Shown in pieces: positions 35,682 to 49,402 of a stretch of DNA of 64,000 nt (position 1 is its first letter; every line of letters starts with the position of its first letter). The notes beneath the pieces are model-generated. The model made no database searches and was not told the origin of the DNA. It saw nothing but the letters and a program-made list of their open reading frames with translations. The stretch lies in contig OU015524.1 in assembly GCA_907165065.1 (NCBI GenBank), forward strand, positions 62,925,295 to 62,989,294. The letters run 5' to 3'. The translations under genes were made by a program, and so were the position numbers. The stretch is from Caprimulgus europaeus. Taxonomy: Eukaryota; Chordata; Aves; Caprimulgiformes; Caprimulgidae.

Positions 35682-37073
35682 ACAGCCCCAAGAACACAAA
35701 CAACATCTATTGAAGTAAGCATGAAACATCTGTGTCCCATGGGAGCACTCTGAATGTTGCATGGAAGGGAGAGCTCTGTTGATAAAGTGTCAGCCTATGA
35801 GTTATATGAAGAGCTGCAGGAAAAACATTCCTGAAACAGCTCTTTCCCTGCTGCCTCCTGCCTCAAACTGACATTTCTACATTCTGAATATCCAGTGGTA
35901 CCAATTAAATGCTTATAGATTATTAATTAATGAAGCAGACTGTGAGGATTTATGCTACAAGGCTCCCTGGGCACTCAAGTGGCTGTTTTGGACACCGAGG
36001 CTCCTCTGAGCCTTTTCTTTCAAAAAACATCTTCATGTTAGTGCTGAGATGTGTTTAGAATAGGTTATGTAGTTCCATATAGCAATAATAAATTAAAATA
36101 TTTTCAGAAATCAATAACACTAGGATCAACATTTGCAGGAGCAAGGAAAAGCCAGGGGGAAATCTGGTGTCGGGAAAGAGAGACCTACCCCTTGCACGGA
36201 ACGGGTGAGCTTTCCACAGGCTGCAGCCAAGTGCTTGCGCCTCCCGTGTGTGACCCCTGGAGCAGATAGCTTCCATGTGACCAGGAAGGGATGGTGAGCA
36301 TGGCTTTCAGTGTGCCTTGGTGCCTGCCTGCAAAGTAAGTATCTGCAGCTGTTACATAGTCAAGTGGATTTCTTTTATGAAATGCTGATGAGCTGTGATT
36401 TAACAGTGTTGACATTGAAAAACAGCTCCTTTTCTTTCTCTTCTTTTATGTAAGTGGGAGTTTTGAAGCAGGTGAGTTTTTTAGGGTGAAGCTTCTGGGG
36501 TTTTTTGAAATGGCCATTTCCTAACCAGGTCTTGAGTGCTCTTATCTCTTAAGAGGCCCAGAAAACCCATGCTGCTTTGAAAGCTTGACATTTTCATATT
36601 TTCATCAAAAGGACATAAGAAAAATTTGAAATCCCCCAGACAGAAAATACCCATGTGTACACATTTGTCTGACTGCTCCTTGTCACCAGATGCCTTTATC
36701 TTCAACTGCAGTCTTCTGAGAAATGCTGGAGTTAGCAAATTACATAGGAAGGAACTGGATCCACTGAGCAGTTTAGATGTGTAAGGGTTTGAATTTTGTT
36801 TCAAGGTCAAGTCTTCAGAAGCAAACTTTCTAGCAATTTAATCTTTATTTAGGAAAAAAAACCAACCCAGAAGAAATGCTAAAGAGTTTTAATATTGAGT
36901 TTATAAATAAATTTACAGTCATGATCAGAAGTTTCCTTTACAGTTGTACACAGACGTGGGATTTAATGTTACAGTTGGCATCAAAAACCTATTATCCTGG
37001 AGTAATGACTTTATGAACTCTTAGAGTGAAGATGTTGCAAAGGGGCTGACAGACAATGTCCTACAGCCGGACA

Positions 37074-37091
37074 TCAGGCAGTGCTGCCTGA
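37074..37091. other. 18-base near-perfect palindrome
   Basis: TCAGGCAG and its reverse complement CTGCCTGA are separated by only TG. The spacing is too tight for a stable hairpin loop, so a dimeric protein site is the more natural reading. It is followed by a CTGACAG doublet. Confidence 0.4.
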
Positions 37092-40000
37092 CAGCTGACA
37101 GGACTTGGCTGTGCTTATGTGGTATGACAGATTCACAGCATGGGGTGGGTGAGCTTCCCATTTACCTGGGGAAGGAGCAGGTCACCTCTCCTGCAGCCAG
37201 CTCAGGCCTTCTACAAATGGAGGCAAAGCTCTTGCTTCCCAAAAAGAAAGGGATGGGGCTGATCTGAAGGTGTAGAACCGGGATTTTAGGCAAGAGATGA
37301 GAAGGAACATCCCTGAAGAACTGGACTTCGTGCATGTTGCTGTGGGGCAATGGGATGGGAGAGGGGCAGTATAGGTAGCGACCCCCTTTACAGGACAATA
37401 ACAGAAAAGTCTGATTTTCCTGGGCCCTGATGTAAGGAAACTAGAATACAATTGCTAGCCCCGACATTACAGTGCATGGGACAACTACTTAGACCTATGG
37501 ACAAGTAGGTCTTCAGGACCTTCAGGATAGTCCTGAAGCTCACCCATGCTACTCTGGCAGCATCTTGCAGTCATGATTAGGAAATGCCACACATGTCTGG
37601 CAAGGGAGTTTCTTTGTCAAGTCCTTTCTGTCCTTTCTTTGGAGGCTTTCAATACAACAAACAAACAAGCAAACTACATGGTTGCAGCTGTGCAAGTGCA
37701 TTCTGTATTGTGGCTGCTGGGAACAGGGCTGAAACCCAGAATGCTGTTTAACTAGTGACCTAGCAGTGAAAAGTTCCCAAATGACCATTCCAACAACTCT
37801 GAGAACTGCCTTAGAAACTCGTTCAGTGCAGGCACGGTTTGTTGTGTAAGACTATTGGCATGCAGACAGTGTGCACGCCAACTGGGAAAAATGAAGTGGT
37901 GTCAAGAATGCTTTGGCTATACTAAATCTGAGTATATCCTTGCTGCCCTGGGACTTTGGCTTTAAAGGCAATATTGTTTGAAAGTGCTTTGTAGCTTTCA
38001 ATATCATATTCCAATAAGAGGAAAGATATAGCATGCTGACAACCTACAATTGCACTTTGAAAGAAAATTGCCAAAGACGGATTTTGCCTGCTTGTTTTGA
38101 AGACAGGATTCAAGGAGCTTGAATTTTATTTTTGAATCCTGAAGATAATCAGAAAAAGCCTTATATATGCACTGACTGACTTATTAGCTAATAAAATCAG
38201 TATGTTTCCAAATATCAAGAGTTTGGACATGTTTTCATATTGATTCACCTGGTGATGATTGCAGATGTACTGTTCACCCCAGCTTCCAAGTTTATCTTGC
38301 CTTGACATGGAGCGAGTTGTTCACCTTTGCTTCTTAAAGTAATGTTATTTTTCTCTGCTAAAAATTACAAAGCTCCTCCTCCCTAATGTCCAGAAGTAGA
38401 GGATTTGGGAGACTACCATTCAGGATACTGAGGTGCTTCGTCTTGTACTCTTTGTTGTAGGACTGACCCATCATTTCAGCAACAAATTTTGCATTATTTT
38501 ATTTGATTCAGAACTAGGGATCTTGTTTCAGAGATGAAACTCGAGATTTTGAACAGCACTCTCCAAAGAAAAAATATTCTTACAATTAAAGTGTGGCCAT
38601 TTATTTTTACATGGTCAATGTGAAACCTTTGTGCAATAAGAGGAAAAACATTTCACTGAAAGGTCTTTTTATTACCTGCTGCTCCTCAGTTGTTTGCATT
38701 TATGCATATTAATTTTTACCACATTCAAATTAGAAAAGAGTTTTTGGACAGTGAGTTCTTTGGCTTCAGGTGGGCTCTACTTACATTCTTCCAAGTGACA
38801 ACAGAAGTAATGCACAGAGAAATTTGGGTGCCATCCTGAGCTGTCTTCAATAAGTATGGTTTGTAGCTAGCACTGCATGCCCTATTTCTGAAAAGAAGGA
38901 CATGGATCGTCCAATTAAATGCTCACCTTTTGAAGAGTAAGATGATGATTCCAGCTTCCAGTTCTTGAGAAACCTCAAGAGAACTGCTTTCCTTGAGCTG
39001 TCAATTGTGTCTTCATTCCTTCTGAGTCAGGAGTTGTGTGAATCTGACTGGAAAAGACATTTTCCACTTGTTTTGTCAATTCTATGAGAAGCATTATCCC
39101 CCTAGAGGAGATCTTTGCTCAAATTAATCGAAGATTTATGAATTCCCCAAGGGGTAATTTAAGGATGTATCATGGTCCAGTGAATTTTGATTCTAGATGA
39201 GAAATTTTGCTCATCTAAGTTTCCTATTTGATTTTCTTAAGAAGATCTCTCTCCCCCCGAAACTTGCTGCAGGTAGTGTAAAGAAAATTAAAGAACAAAT
39301 GGATTCAGATTATTTTATTTTAAAATATTAATTAAAAATGCAAGTAATGTTCTCTAATGTCTGGTTGTAAAGCCAGCAAACAGCCTGCTAGTACCAAGCA
39401 TGAGTCTTTTATGAGTAGGATGGGTTCTCATCCAATGCAAATCAGCACTACCCTATTGAAGGAAACAAGATCAGTGGAGCTGTATTTTTTTCACTAAGTG
39501 AAAATCTGTCCTGCTATTTCTCAGTGCATTTAGAGGAGGTTGAGGAATGATCAGGTAACCACCAGTCCCAGAAGTCTTTGAATGATTCAGCCTCCTCTTC
39601 CCATCCTATCCTCTGGCTAGCTCCTCAGTTCTCTCCTGATTTATTTTGTTTCCTTGTAAGAGCATGCTAATCCTGCTGTTATTGCTGCCTTTCTGCCCCT
39701 GCTGCTATTCCATTCTTTGAGTAAGCTCTTGAGGACACAGCATTTTTGTAGTGTTTTCTTCATACAACAAACTCACATGGTAGTCTTTGTTTATCAATTA
39801 TTTGGTATTTATTTACTAATAAGATTTTGATCACAAGGAGTTTATTTAGCATTTGATGACAGTTCCGCAGCTAATTGCTAACACGTGTTATAATTCATTG
39901 TCAAGCAAATGAACCTTTCAAATAAAACAATGCAGAAACAACCAATGGGACTTTGCTGAGACTACTCTGTTTGGAAGAGCTAGAATTCAAAGACTTGAGA

Positions 40001-40489
40001 ATTGGAAGCTACTTTCCAGACAATTAAAATCATACAGGAGATGTTAGCTCTCCTTGCATCAGGCTATTATGGTGGGATACTCTTCAGGATGACCATTCCA
40101 GGACCAGGAAGAGGTGGCAAAGCATTGGGTTTTTGCTGCAGTGTACACTGCTTTTCATTTTCAGACTGGAAAAACCTCTTTGAAACTTTCTTTGGGTTAA
40201 CATTGTAGGACTGGTATTTGTGATTAACTGGACAGGGATGATGACTAGGATTAATATTACTGTTATTCATAAGGTGTCTTATAGACAGTAACAAAATTAT
40301 TACCTTGGAAACCTGGTACCACACACACACAATGTTCAAAAAAGGACAGAATTGAACACCAACTTCTTCTACTCATGTGATGTGCTCTGCTGACCCTAGA
40401 GAACATCTACTGTCTCTATCTTTAACTTGTTTGAACAGTTAGCAGTTTTCTAGGGGATTTTCTAGAAAGTATGAAGAGGAAACAAAACC

Positions 40490-40509
40490 AAACCAAAACA
40501 AAACAAAAA
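40490..40509. repeat. AAAAC-rich low-complexity run
   Basis: Alternating AAAAC and AAACC units. Simple sequence. Confidence 0.65.
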
Positions 40510-42567
40510 TCACAGGACAAAGGTATTGGAAAAACTTCAGCAGAGTAGTTTGTAAGGATGCACAATTGGGAAGAAGGAGATATTACCAAGAGGACAAAAA
40601 GCTGGGGACATGAGGAGAACCATGAAGACATGTAGAAAGAAATATATAGTGAAGAGATGTCAGATGAAGGATCTAGACAGATCGTAGGAAGAATACTGTC
40701 AAGGACTCCTACACCTTTAGGAATTTAGTATCAGTATGTGGAACATATTAAAGGTTTGAACCTGGAGACACCAGATGAAGAGGAGTTGACAGTAGACTAC
40801 AAGAGAAATAATCAGAATTTGGCTATGTTGCTGCTTATGGGACCATTCTGCAATATCAGTATGTGGGGAATCACATGCTTTATTTTTAGAGACTTATGAA
40901 AAAAAAAAATTGAGTCTCTCTGTGAATCTGCCAATCTTGGATGTAACTTATTATTTGAACTGTTATGACAGCGTAGTTGGAAGCTTTGAGAATTTTTTGG
41001 TAATAGTGTGGAAATGATCACACCAAAAATGAACAGGAAACGTGCAACAAAAGCAAAGTCTTAAATGTTCTTGTTTTTTCCTGTTACACTATTGTAGTTA
41101 TGGATGCTTGGCTTCTTCAAGTGAAAAGAGGGAAAACAATGGCAAACTGACAGTTTCTGTTTAACAGTTGGATGTAACTATGGGGCATATGTCTCCTAAA
41201 AGACATACACATCGATCTTGATTCCTCCTAACCATATTTAGGCAAATAATCAAGGCTATCCACTCACCAGAAGCTCCGTCCATAGTCTAGGGAAATAGAT
41301 ACCCCAAGAGTTTGATTCAGTTCTTTCTTCAGGGATGAGCTGGATAGAAGCTGTTAGGATGCTTTAATATAATTCTAAGAGTAAGTTGAATGGGGATTTG
41401 GTAAGCTAATGAACTATCACCATCTATGAGGACATTAGTTTCTGGTTTTTATCACCATGCTTTCCTAAGGAAGAGTTTATGAGAGTTTGCAGTGCAGGAA
41501 AACTCACTGGACATTTGAGCTTTCTTGAAAATTTTCCCCATTTGACCATTCAGCACTGACTGACTCTGACCTACGTAAGTCAATCAAACAACCAAATAGC
41601 TAGGCTTACCACACAACCAGGCTAGTGCCAAGTGAAGTGTCTGATGTTCACCATCAGATATGTCCTCTCTCTTCACTTGAGAGTGCTGAGCTTATGTCTA
41701 TTAAACCCAGTGTGAACTAAAAACACCTAATAATTTGTACTCTCATTTTTGAATTGCTCTTCTTGCGCCTCTGTTCACTGTCACATTATATTATTTTTGA
41801 AAAGGCAAAGCAGTTATGCCAAACCAAACCAGAATAAATCAGCCCTAGTGCTTTCTAATAGCCTGTGACGTGGGCTCCTCTGCAGCTTTCTGCCACAGGA
41901 AGACGCTTTGAGCTGATTTGTTCTCCAAGGAGAGATGCAGCATTAATATGTAAATCAGAACACTGCACAGCGCTGAAAAAGCACCTCAACAGTCACTGAT
42001 CACACTGATGCCTATTTCAACTATACCAGTCACCCCTTCAGCCAACTTCTCTATGCTAGATTAGTACAAGTTAACTATGCTTACTGGTTTTAAAAGATTT
42101 GCCATAGATACGTGCTACCATCATTCTCAGACAGTAGAGGAATGTAAGATTATCCATAGGGTGTAGATTAATTCTTCTACTTATTTACAGGCACACAAAG
42201 TTATATTTAAATCTCCAAATATTTTATATTCCAAATCTCCAGCTAGTGATGTGCCTCTTAATTTTAAAAATTTTCTTTATTACTTGATATTTATGCTCTT
42301 TATTCTTATTTTTCCTGGATCCAGATTTTTCTTTTGTCTACTGTTTCCCTAAACATTTTTTAGGTTTCATAATCAGCCTTCTATTTTTATTACTACATAA
42401 TGTTATGTTTTAGTTTTGCATATTCATATGCACATATAAAACACCTTTTTGTTTTCATTTTGTCTTTGAGTCATGAAGTTGTTATCTTTCTGATGACAGA
42501 ATTACCTGTACTGAGAACATGGAATGTAGTACTGTCTTAAACAAAGGACCTACTGTCACTGACATAG

Positions 42568-42834
<267 letters not shown>

Positions 42835-45800
42835 AGTTTAATTTATATTAGTGTGAACAGTGGTAGCAAAAAAACCCCTCAGCTTCACTAGGTCCCAGCT
42901 GTGGACACTTGGAACTGGTGCCAACAAATGCAGCAACATTTGCTGTGCAGAGACTGTGAGAACGTCAAGAGGGACAGACACTCTAGTCAAGGCTGAATAA
43001 AGTGTTTTAATGCAAGCAGAGAGCTTAAAAGGATCTCTGCCTTTAAGGCCCATAAATTGTGAGCCAGGTGAAAATAGCATGTACAGCTCAGAAGTCATTT
43101 CATAGGCAGGAGAAGAAAGCAAGCCTTTGTTTATGCACTGTAAGAAATATGAAACTCAGTTTTGAATTTGGACAACATCTAATAGAACTTAGGAGAAAGC
43201 ACTGAGGAGGAAGCACTTCCATAGCAGTCAGAAGCTGATCCATTTCTTTCCCAGTATTCAGCTTACAGAGACTTGGCCAAGTTACTTTCTTCCTTGTGCA
43301 GAGAATATGCCCATCAAAGCAAGTTGTTCAGCACTGAAGTCCATCCAGTGAAGGAGTAGGGTGTATTTGACAAATTTCAACTTAGGGAAAAAAGAAGACA
43401 TGGGACAAGGATTGCAAAAGAGACATTGCAAATCTTGTAAAGCTATTATTAGGTCAATTATCAGCTTATTAGTGTCTGATACTGATTATCTCTCCAAAAC
43501 AGAAGTTACAGATGCAAGTCATGAATACCTGACCAACTCTTCAGTTTCCTCTGCCAGACCTCTCCTTTCACTTCAAATTTTGTGAAGTTTTGACTGAGAA
43601 CTAAATCCAATTTTAACATTCATTGCTTCTTGTGGAAGAAATCTGTCACAGTGGCTTAATCGTGTGGGAAAATGTCTTTGCTATATTTGGTGTTTGCCCC
43701 TGCTTCCATTATCAGGAAATGGAGTATTTAAAAAGGATAATAAATTCCTCCCCAGCCCTCTCTCTTACTCTCCCACCAGGATGAACAAGGCCTATAACCA
43801 AAACACAAAGATATGATGTATGGGAGAGCAAGAGATAAGATAAAAGAAAGGGCAGGTGCGAGAATGACCCCTTGTCTACCTCTCTCTTAATTCTTAAACA
43901 GTCAGTACCATGATCAAAAGAGAAGCCCTCCCAGGAGTGATACCACAAGACTCCCCTGAGAACAGACTTTGCCTTTGTTGGATCTTTTTTTCTCCTCTTT
44001 CCTCTCCTAAAGGACTTGTGTAGCCTTTATGTTTGCAGGCTTTGAGCAAAGGTAGTTCAGGGAAGTCAGAAGGCAAAATGTCTTCATTTTAAAAGGGTAA
44101 AAGTAATTACATTTCACACTCCAATGTGGCTGCACAGATGTGACTTTGCTGTTTGTGTCTCAGCTCTAGCCAGATTTATGTTGTTACAGTTCTGCCCACA
44201 AGCTCTTACCCAAAGCAAGTGCTTTGTAGACCCAAATCATTGGGTCAGGACAAATCACTGACCTGACTCTCAATGCCTGAAAGACAGTCAAAATCACACC
44301 TGCATAGCAAATGAAGTTGTGTTAGGAGTGCAGGTAGACATATTCCCACTGGCTTTAACCTCTCATTTACAGGGAACAGTAGCTGTTAAAATATGACAGC
44401 AGGGACTTCAGAGGCAGTTTGTACACTGTGTCAGCGATCCAGGAGATCACGTCACTTTTTATCCATCCAGTATTTTTCCACACTGTCCATAGTTGCTAAA
44501 TTGAAGACAAGAGTCATTCACCTAGCCTTTTTACAACGGAACTTTTATTCATCTTTGTAAAAATGCCCAGTCTGACTACAGCTTTGTGCAAACTCAGTAT
44601 CTAAAAGCAAAAAGTTTAAAGAGAAGGGTAGCCTGTTCCGTCCCGCTGTGTCTTATGTGACATACCTTATGGAACGTCCCATGCTCCTGTGTCATCATTT
44701 TGCATCAGTCATTCTCAAGGAATTACAGGGAGTGGGCACAGATGATGTGACTGGACAAGGTAACATGGCTTTGCAGTTATCCCCCAGCATACACTTTCAG
44801 TCACTGGCATTAGGAAATGAGAGCTCATCACAAACAACTAAGCTGCTTTGGAAAAATACTCAGGAAACACGTGGAAGAGATATTAAAAACCAGCTTTCCA
44901 GCTACCCCTTGCAGTTGCCAGATGCTGAGTAGCCAGCAGAAGCAAATTATTTTTAAGCATCTATTCTCAGGTCAAGGGTAGATGCCCTTCAGAGAGAGGA
45001 GTCATGGCACACTGGGAGGGAGAAGGGTCAACCTTCTCTCATAGATTGAGTTTCCTTTGCTTTTCTTTCAAGTATATGATCGTTTTTAATGCCAGTACTC
45101 TAGAAGGGAGATGAGTTAGTGGACAGAAGCACAGAAGAGGTCAGAGACCCGTGAACACAAAATTCTCCCATGTCTCATGTTGATTCTTATTCCATATATC
45201 CAAGATTTTTCTACCATTCTTTCAATGTTCCTGCACCATGTACTACGTTAGATTTCAGGGGTCAGCTAACCAAAAAGTATTCCTTTATATGGATTGATCA
45301 TAGTGCAGTAGACTCAAAAACTCTGGTTAATTTTCCACTGGACCCTACTCTAATGCTAATAGAGAAACAAGGCATATTTTTAAGACCAAATAAGTCCCCC
45401 TTAAATAGTATGAAACCTCTGAAGATAAACCTTTCTAGACAGATGAGACAGTGTATGAGAAGCTCCTGTGAAAGGTACCATTTAAAATCCCTTGACCTCT
45501 CATATTGAAATAATATTCATATAACATTTAAATTTTATATTATCAAATGTTGTTTATATATTGAACACATGCATTTATATTTTCAAGAAGCAGTGGCCTC
45601 AAGGCCACTGTGTACTAAACAGATTGTCATATTCTCTTTATACCCAACTCAGCACAGGAATATATAGTCCTGTTTTCTCTGCCATTAGATGAGCAAATAT
45701 TATTATTTGTAAAAGTACTTACTGCTATGCCTAGCTTCACATTACACAAAGGAGAGAGGAATGCAAGGGTCCTAGGGTGAGAAGGGGAACCAGAACATTT

Positions 45801-46707
45801 CGTTCTCAGTTACTGACTCAGCTTGAGGTCAGCAGCAATCCAAAGCTGTTTGCAGATGAACAGAGTTCAATGGTTCATGTGAAATAAATCATCACTCTCA
45901 GCAGTCAGGTTCACAAACACAGTCATGTTGCTAAAAAGCAACATGAAGAAAAGAGAACTCAGAAGCCTGTTCCTGAGCAGGCATATCCTGTGAGGTCCCT
46001 TGCAGGTAGGCTCTGTGCTGAGCAGCACTGCAGGATGGGGAGAAGGAGCTGCACAACCTTTGCTTTTCTTGAGCTTATTCTGTGTATTAAGAGAATTCAA
46101 TTTCCCATGCTGTCATATGTTCCTTTTCAGGAGCAGAAGACCATAAAAAAATTAAAGCCTTATTTTGGAGGAATAGGAACTTGTTTCCATAGACCTCAGG
46201 ATACCATTTCCATCAGCACAAAATGTGTGAAAGACACCATCTGATCTGGTAGCATTACACTCTCACTTGTCACAATTTTGAAAGAATGCAGGAGGTGAAA
46301 AATATACAACCAGTCACAGTATGTTGGTCACATTTGTCTTGGTCAACTTTGAGAGAAGGTCTCCAAAACAAATTAAGCTCTATTTCAATCAGATGGTAGC
46401 TTTCAAGACTGTAACATTTTTCTGCCATTGAACTATAGTCCAGATTTACTAATTTCATGGATTTGGTATGGACCATTAATCACTAAGAAGGTAATGGCCA
46501 ATGAGCACCTTTCTTTAAGGGAGTAGATTTCAAAATCCAGGTGTTCCTACACAAGGAACATCTGCCCTACTCTGAGCTTGCCTTGTTCTACAGCAGGCCC
46601 AAAACAATGGAGAAAGAGAACCAAAGAAAATGGGGTTGGAGAATAAGGAGAGAGAAACTTTTCATTCTGGCCCACCCTGAAGGACATAACAGCACCATGC
46701 AATTTAC
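42835..46707. other. Gene-free unique sequence
   Basis: No gene or repeat family recognised except a perfect 8-bp hairpin at 45591-45610. Open frames of 94 codons (44648-44932) and 112 codons (45170-45508) on the plus strand have no family resemblance and no convincing splice edges. I treat both as chance. Confidence 0.5.
45591..45610. other. Perfect 8-bp hairpin with a TCAA loop
   Basis: CAGTGGCC, TCAA, GGCCACTG. A fully paired GC-rich stem lies in otherwise AT-rich DNA. It is too short for a microRNA precursor. No downstream T-run or gene context gives it a role. Confidence 0.5.
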
Positions 46708-46869
46708 CACAGAATCACAGAATCATAGGGGTTGGAAGGGAACTCAGGAAGTCATCTAGTCCAACCCCCCTGCTAAAGCAGGTTCCCTGCAGCAGGTTGC
46801 ACAAAAAAGCATCCAGGTGGGTTTTGAACATCTCCAGAGATGGACACTCCACAGCCTCTCTGGGCAGCT
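46708..46869 (-). mobile_element. CR1 LINE 3' tail fragment
   Basis: The CR1 3' terminus read backwards (CACAGAATCACAGAATCATA) is followed by the GGTTGGAAGGGA block and the start of the region complementary to the ORF2 end. Similarity stops abruptly after CTCTGGGCAGC. Only about 160 bases remain. Confidence 0.93.
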
Positions 46870-49342
46870 ATTGAAGTGAACAGATTTTCAAAGATACTTA
46901 TTGAGAAGTTGAGCAGATCTAATTTGGCACTACCCCATCACACACTAAGTCCAGATGACTCAATGGTGTTGCTGCACATGGCAGCATTTTTGAGAATTTT
47001 TTACTTTAGGTAGATGTGACTGGGATAAGCATTAATGTTAACAAAATAAACTGGGGCCATTTATTAAGGAATTCTACACAAACTGTGATTTCCAACTCAA
47101 ATCACAAGTGCAAGCTAGCTTAGCACCCCCACCAGTGGCCTTTTCCACCAGAAAAGAAAGGACTGACTCATGATCTGTTAGAAGCTGAGAAAATTGCATC
47201 AATAAGAGGAAAACAATAAGCATCTTCTGAAAACCTTTTGTATGTATTTCTCGGTAGCTTCACACATGCAGCTGGAAAAGTAATAGATAACAAACTTGCT
47301 AATCTCCTTTCTGGTATAAAACTTATCCAGGCTAGGTAATAGTTCATATAGATATGCTTCAAAGCAATAACTCTGTCTGATCTTACTGTCTCCAACTTCT
47401 CCAAAATATAATTTTTATTGCTTTGTTCTGACATTTTTATTTATAGGGGAAAGAGAAAAAGTTATTGACAAACTGTTCAAGGTATTACACAGAGAGCGTA
47501 GTGGGATCCTGGTTATATCAAAGCAATGTTACAGGTCAAAACCAAGGTAAATGAAAAATCCTACAAGTGGTTGCAAGTGAGGAACACTCATAGATATTTT
47601 TTATCCCTAGGCAAGATATTGTCAAGACAGTCACAAGACTGAAAGTAGTGCTTATTTTAGCAACAGTCTAAGTTCAATACTGAGAAAATGTGGAGATAAT
47701 ACAGTGATCAGCAGACTGTTAAATTGAGAGGACGCGGTAGCTGATGGAGTGATCATGAACATGTAATAAGCAAGGCCATTCAGATGTTTGCAAATTAAAC
47801 CTTATAATATGGGAACAAAGCAAGCTGGACATGGCTGCAGAATGTGGGCTTCGGAACTGGAGAGGTGCCTGTGCAGACATTTCAGCAGCATCCTTCCACA
47901 GAGAGCAGCAAATAAGCAGTGCTGGGCTGTTCAAAACAGCAGGACCAGGAAGACAGCTTCTCCCTTTGTGATAGTGCTGCTGGTCTATGGTATTCAACCA
48001 TAGAGACTGTTTTGCAGAAGGAAGAATGAAAAACTGGAGACACAATAGAAGAGGAGCATAAAAATTATTTGAAGGCAGAAGAATATGCCCTGCAGGTGAA
48101 AACAGGAAGGTCTCTGGGAGATTATTTGATTACAGTGCATCTTCATAGGAAGCGCATGTCAACTATGAAAAGGCACAGAAAAGGAAGGCAGAATCTTAGC
48201 AGCTGATCCTTTACAAATTTTAAGGAGGAGCAACTCATTAATGAAGTAGATAAACCTTTAGGACAAGCTAGGAAGTAGATTTGCTGCCCTTTAAATTCTT
48301 CAGATCAAAATCCAGTGTCTTTCTGTTGGCAGGTTCATGAGTTCAGTAAAGGGGCAATTGGATTAATCACAAGTGGTGTACTAGAGGGAATACCAAAGAA
48401 CCTAGCAGTCCCTTTAGGCCTTAAACTTTGTGAAGAGAATATGTGGATTTTTTTACTAGCTGGCAGCAGTGCAAGAGGAATGATCAAATTTAATAATGTA
48501 TTTTTAGAAGTTTTAACTTATTATTTCATACCACCTGAGATACTAATTTGAGCAGTAATGGAAAACAGAGTCTGGGGGATCTGTGCTGCTTCTGGTCTCA
48601 AGTATGATTTTTCACCATCGTATTTTCCACTGATTACACTAATGGACTGGTACAGCCAGTTCTCCCACCATATATTTTTGAAAGAGTTCACCATTCATGA
48701 GAACTTTTCAAATTTTAGAAAGCTGCTGTTGTTTATTCTGCATGTTTGTATTCGTTAGAGTGAAAAAATAAACTTTGCAAACCAGCAACCAGCTAGTACT
48801 GTATCTTGCAATTTGTGGCCTTGAGTAGGAAAGCAACCAGCAGGAACAATTCTAAGGCAGATGAGGTCAACTGTGATAAAAAAATATATTATTGGACATC
48901 ACTATTTAGTGAGTTATTTTTTATGACTATGGTGAGCCTATGCAATGGTTGCTGGAATGGGCGGAAATTAATATTCTCACTGTTGAAATTGGTAGTACTT
49001 TATCTTATTGGCAATGTAAGAAGACAGGAAAGAAACTGAAAAGAAATTATATTTCTGAAGAGAGTTGCACCAAGTGGAGTCTGAGGTCTATTAAGCAGTG
49101 CGTCTTCTGGAACACGGCAGTCCTGGGAGTTGGCTCTGGGGTTGTTGATGGTAAATGTACCCTGCTGTCTCATGATTGTTTGGAAAATACAGCAAAGGTT
49201 GCATGCTTTAGGAGGGTTTCTTGGTGCATATATTTATAAGGACAGCTGAAGAAACAGATAAATGATCTTAAACATGGACCTGAGCCTGGAAATTTCTGCA
49301 TCTGCTTCTATTTAAGCATGTTACCATAAAATTTAACCTATG
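46870..49342. other. Gene-free unique sequence
   Basis: AT-rich, with no repeat family or gene recognised. Frames of up to 108 codons on either strand show no motif. Several GTAAG words (for example near 49017) lack a paired acceptor with an open segment. Confidence 0.5.
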
Positions 49343-49402
49343 AAAGCTTGCATGACTTGTTTTTATATATGTAAAGCTTGCATGACTTGTTTTTATATAT
49401 GT
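49343..49402. repeat. Perfect 30-bp tandem duplication
   Basis: Two identical adjacent 30-base copies (49343-49372 and 49373-49402) each begin AAAGCTTGCATGACTTG and end TATATATGT. The period is a multiple of three, so the minus-strand frame across it shows a repeated TSHASF peptide, but nothing else suggests that frame is a gene. Confidence 0.95.

Larger units (their letters stand above)
35682..42567. other. Gene-free unique sequence
   Basis: No gene or transposon copy recognised. Small items: a CpG-containing patch with splice-like words at 36139-36336, a near-perfect 18-base palindrome at 37074-37091, an AAAAC-rich run at 40490-40509, and repeat-free AT-rich segments with homeobox- and POU-like words (TTATGCATATTAAT near 38701, TTAATTAA-like near 39330, CTAATTGCTAACACG near 39870) that may be conserved non-coding DNA. 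Confidence 0.45.

Noticed and set aside
36440..36480. A 17-base micro-exon between a strong acceptor (TTTCTCTTCTTTTATGTAAG) and CAG|GTGAGT
   Set aside because: Too short to weigh by eye. The same GTAAG word can be read as a donor, and no transcript evidence is available.
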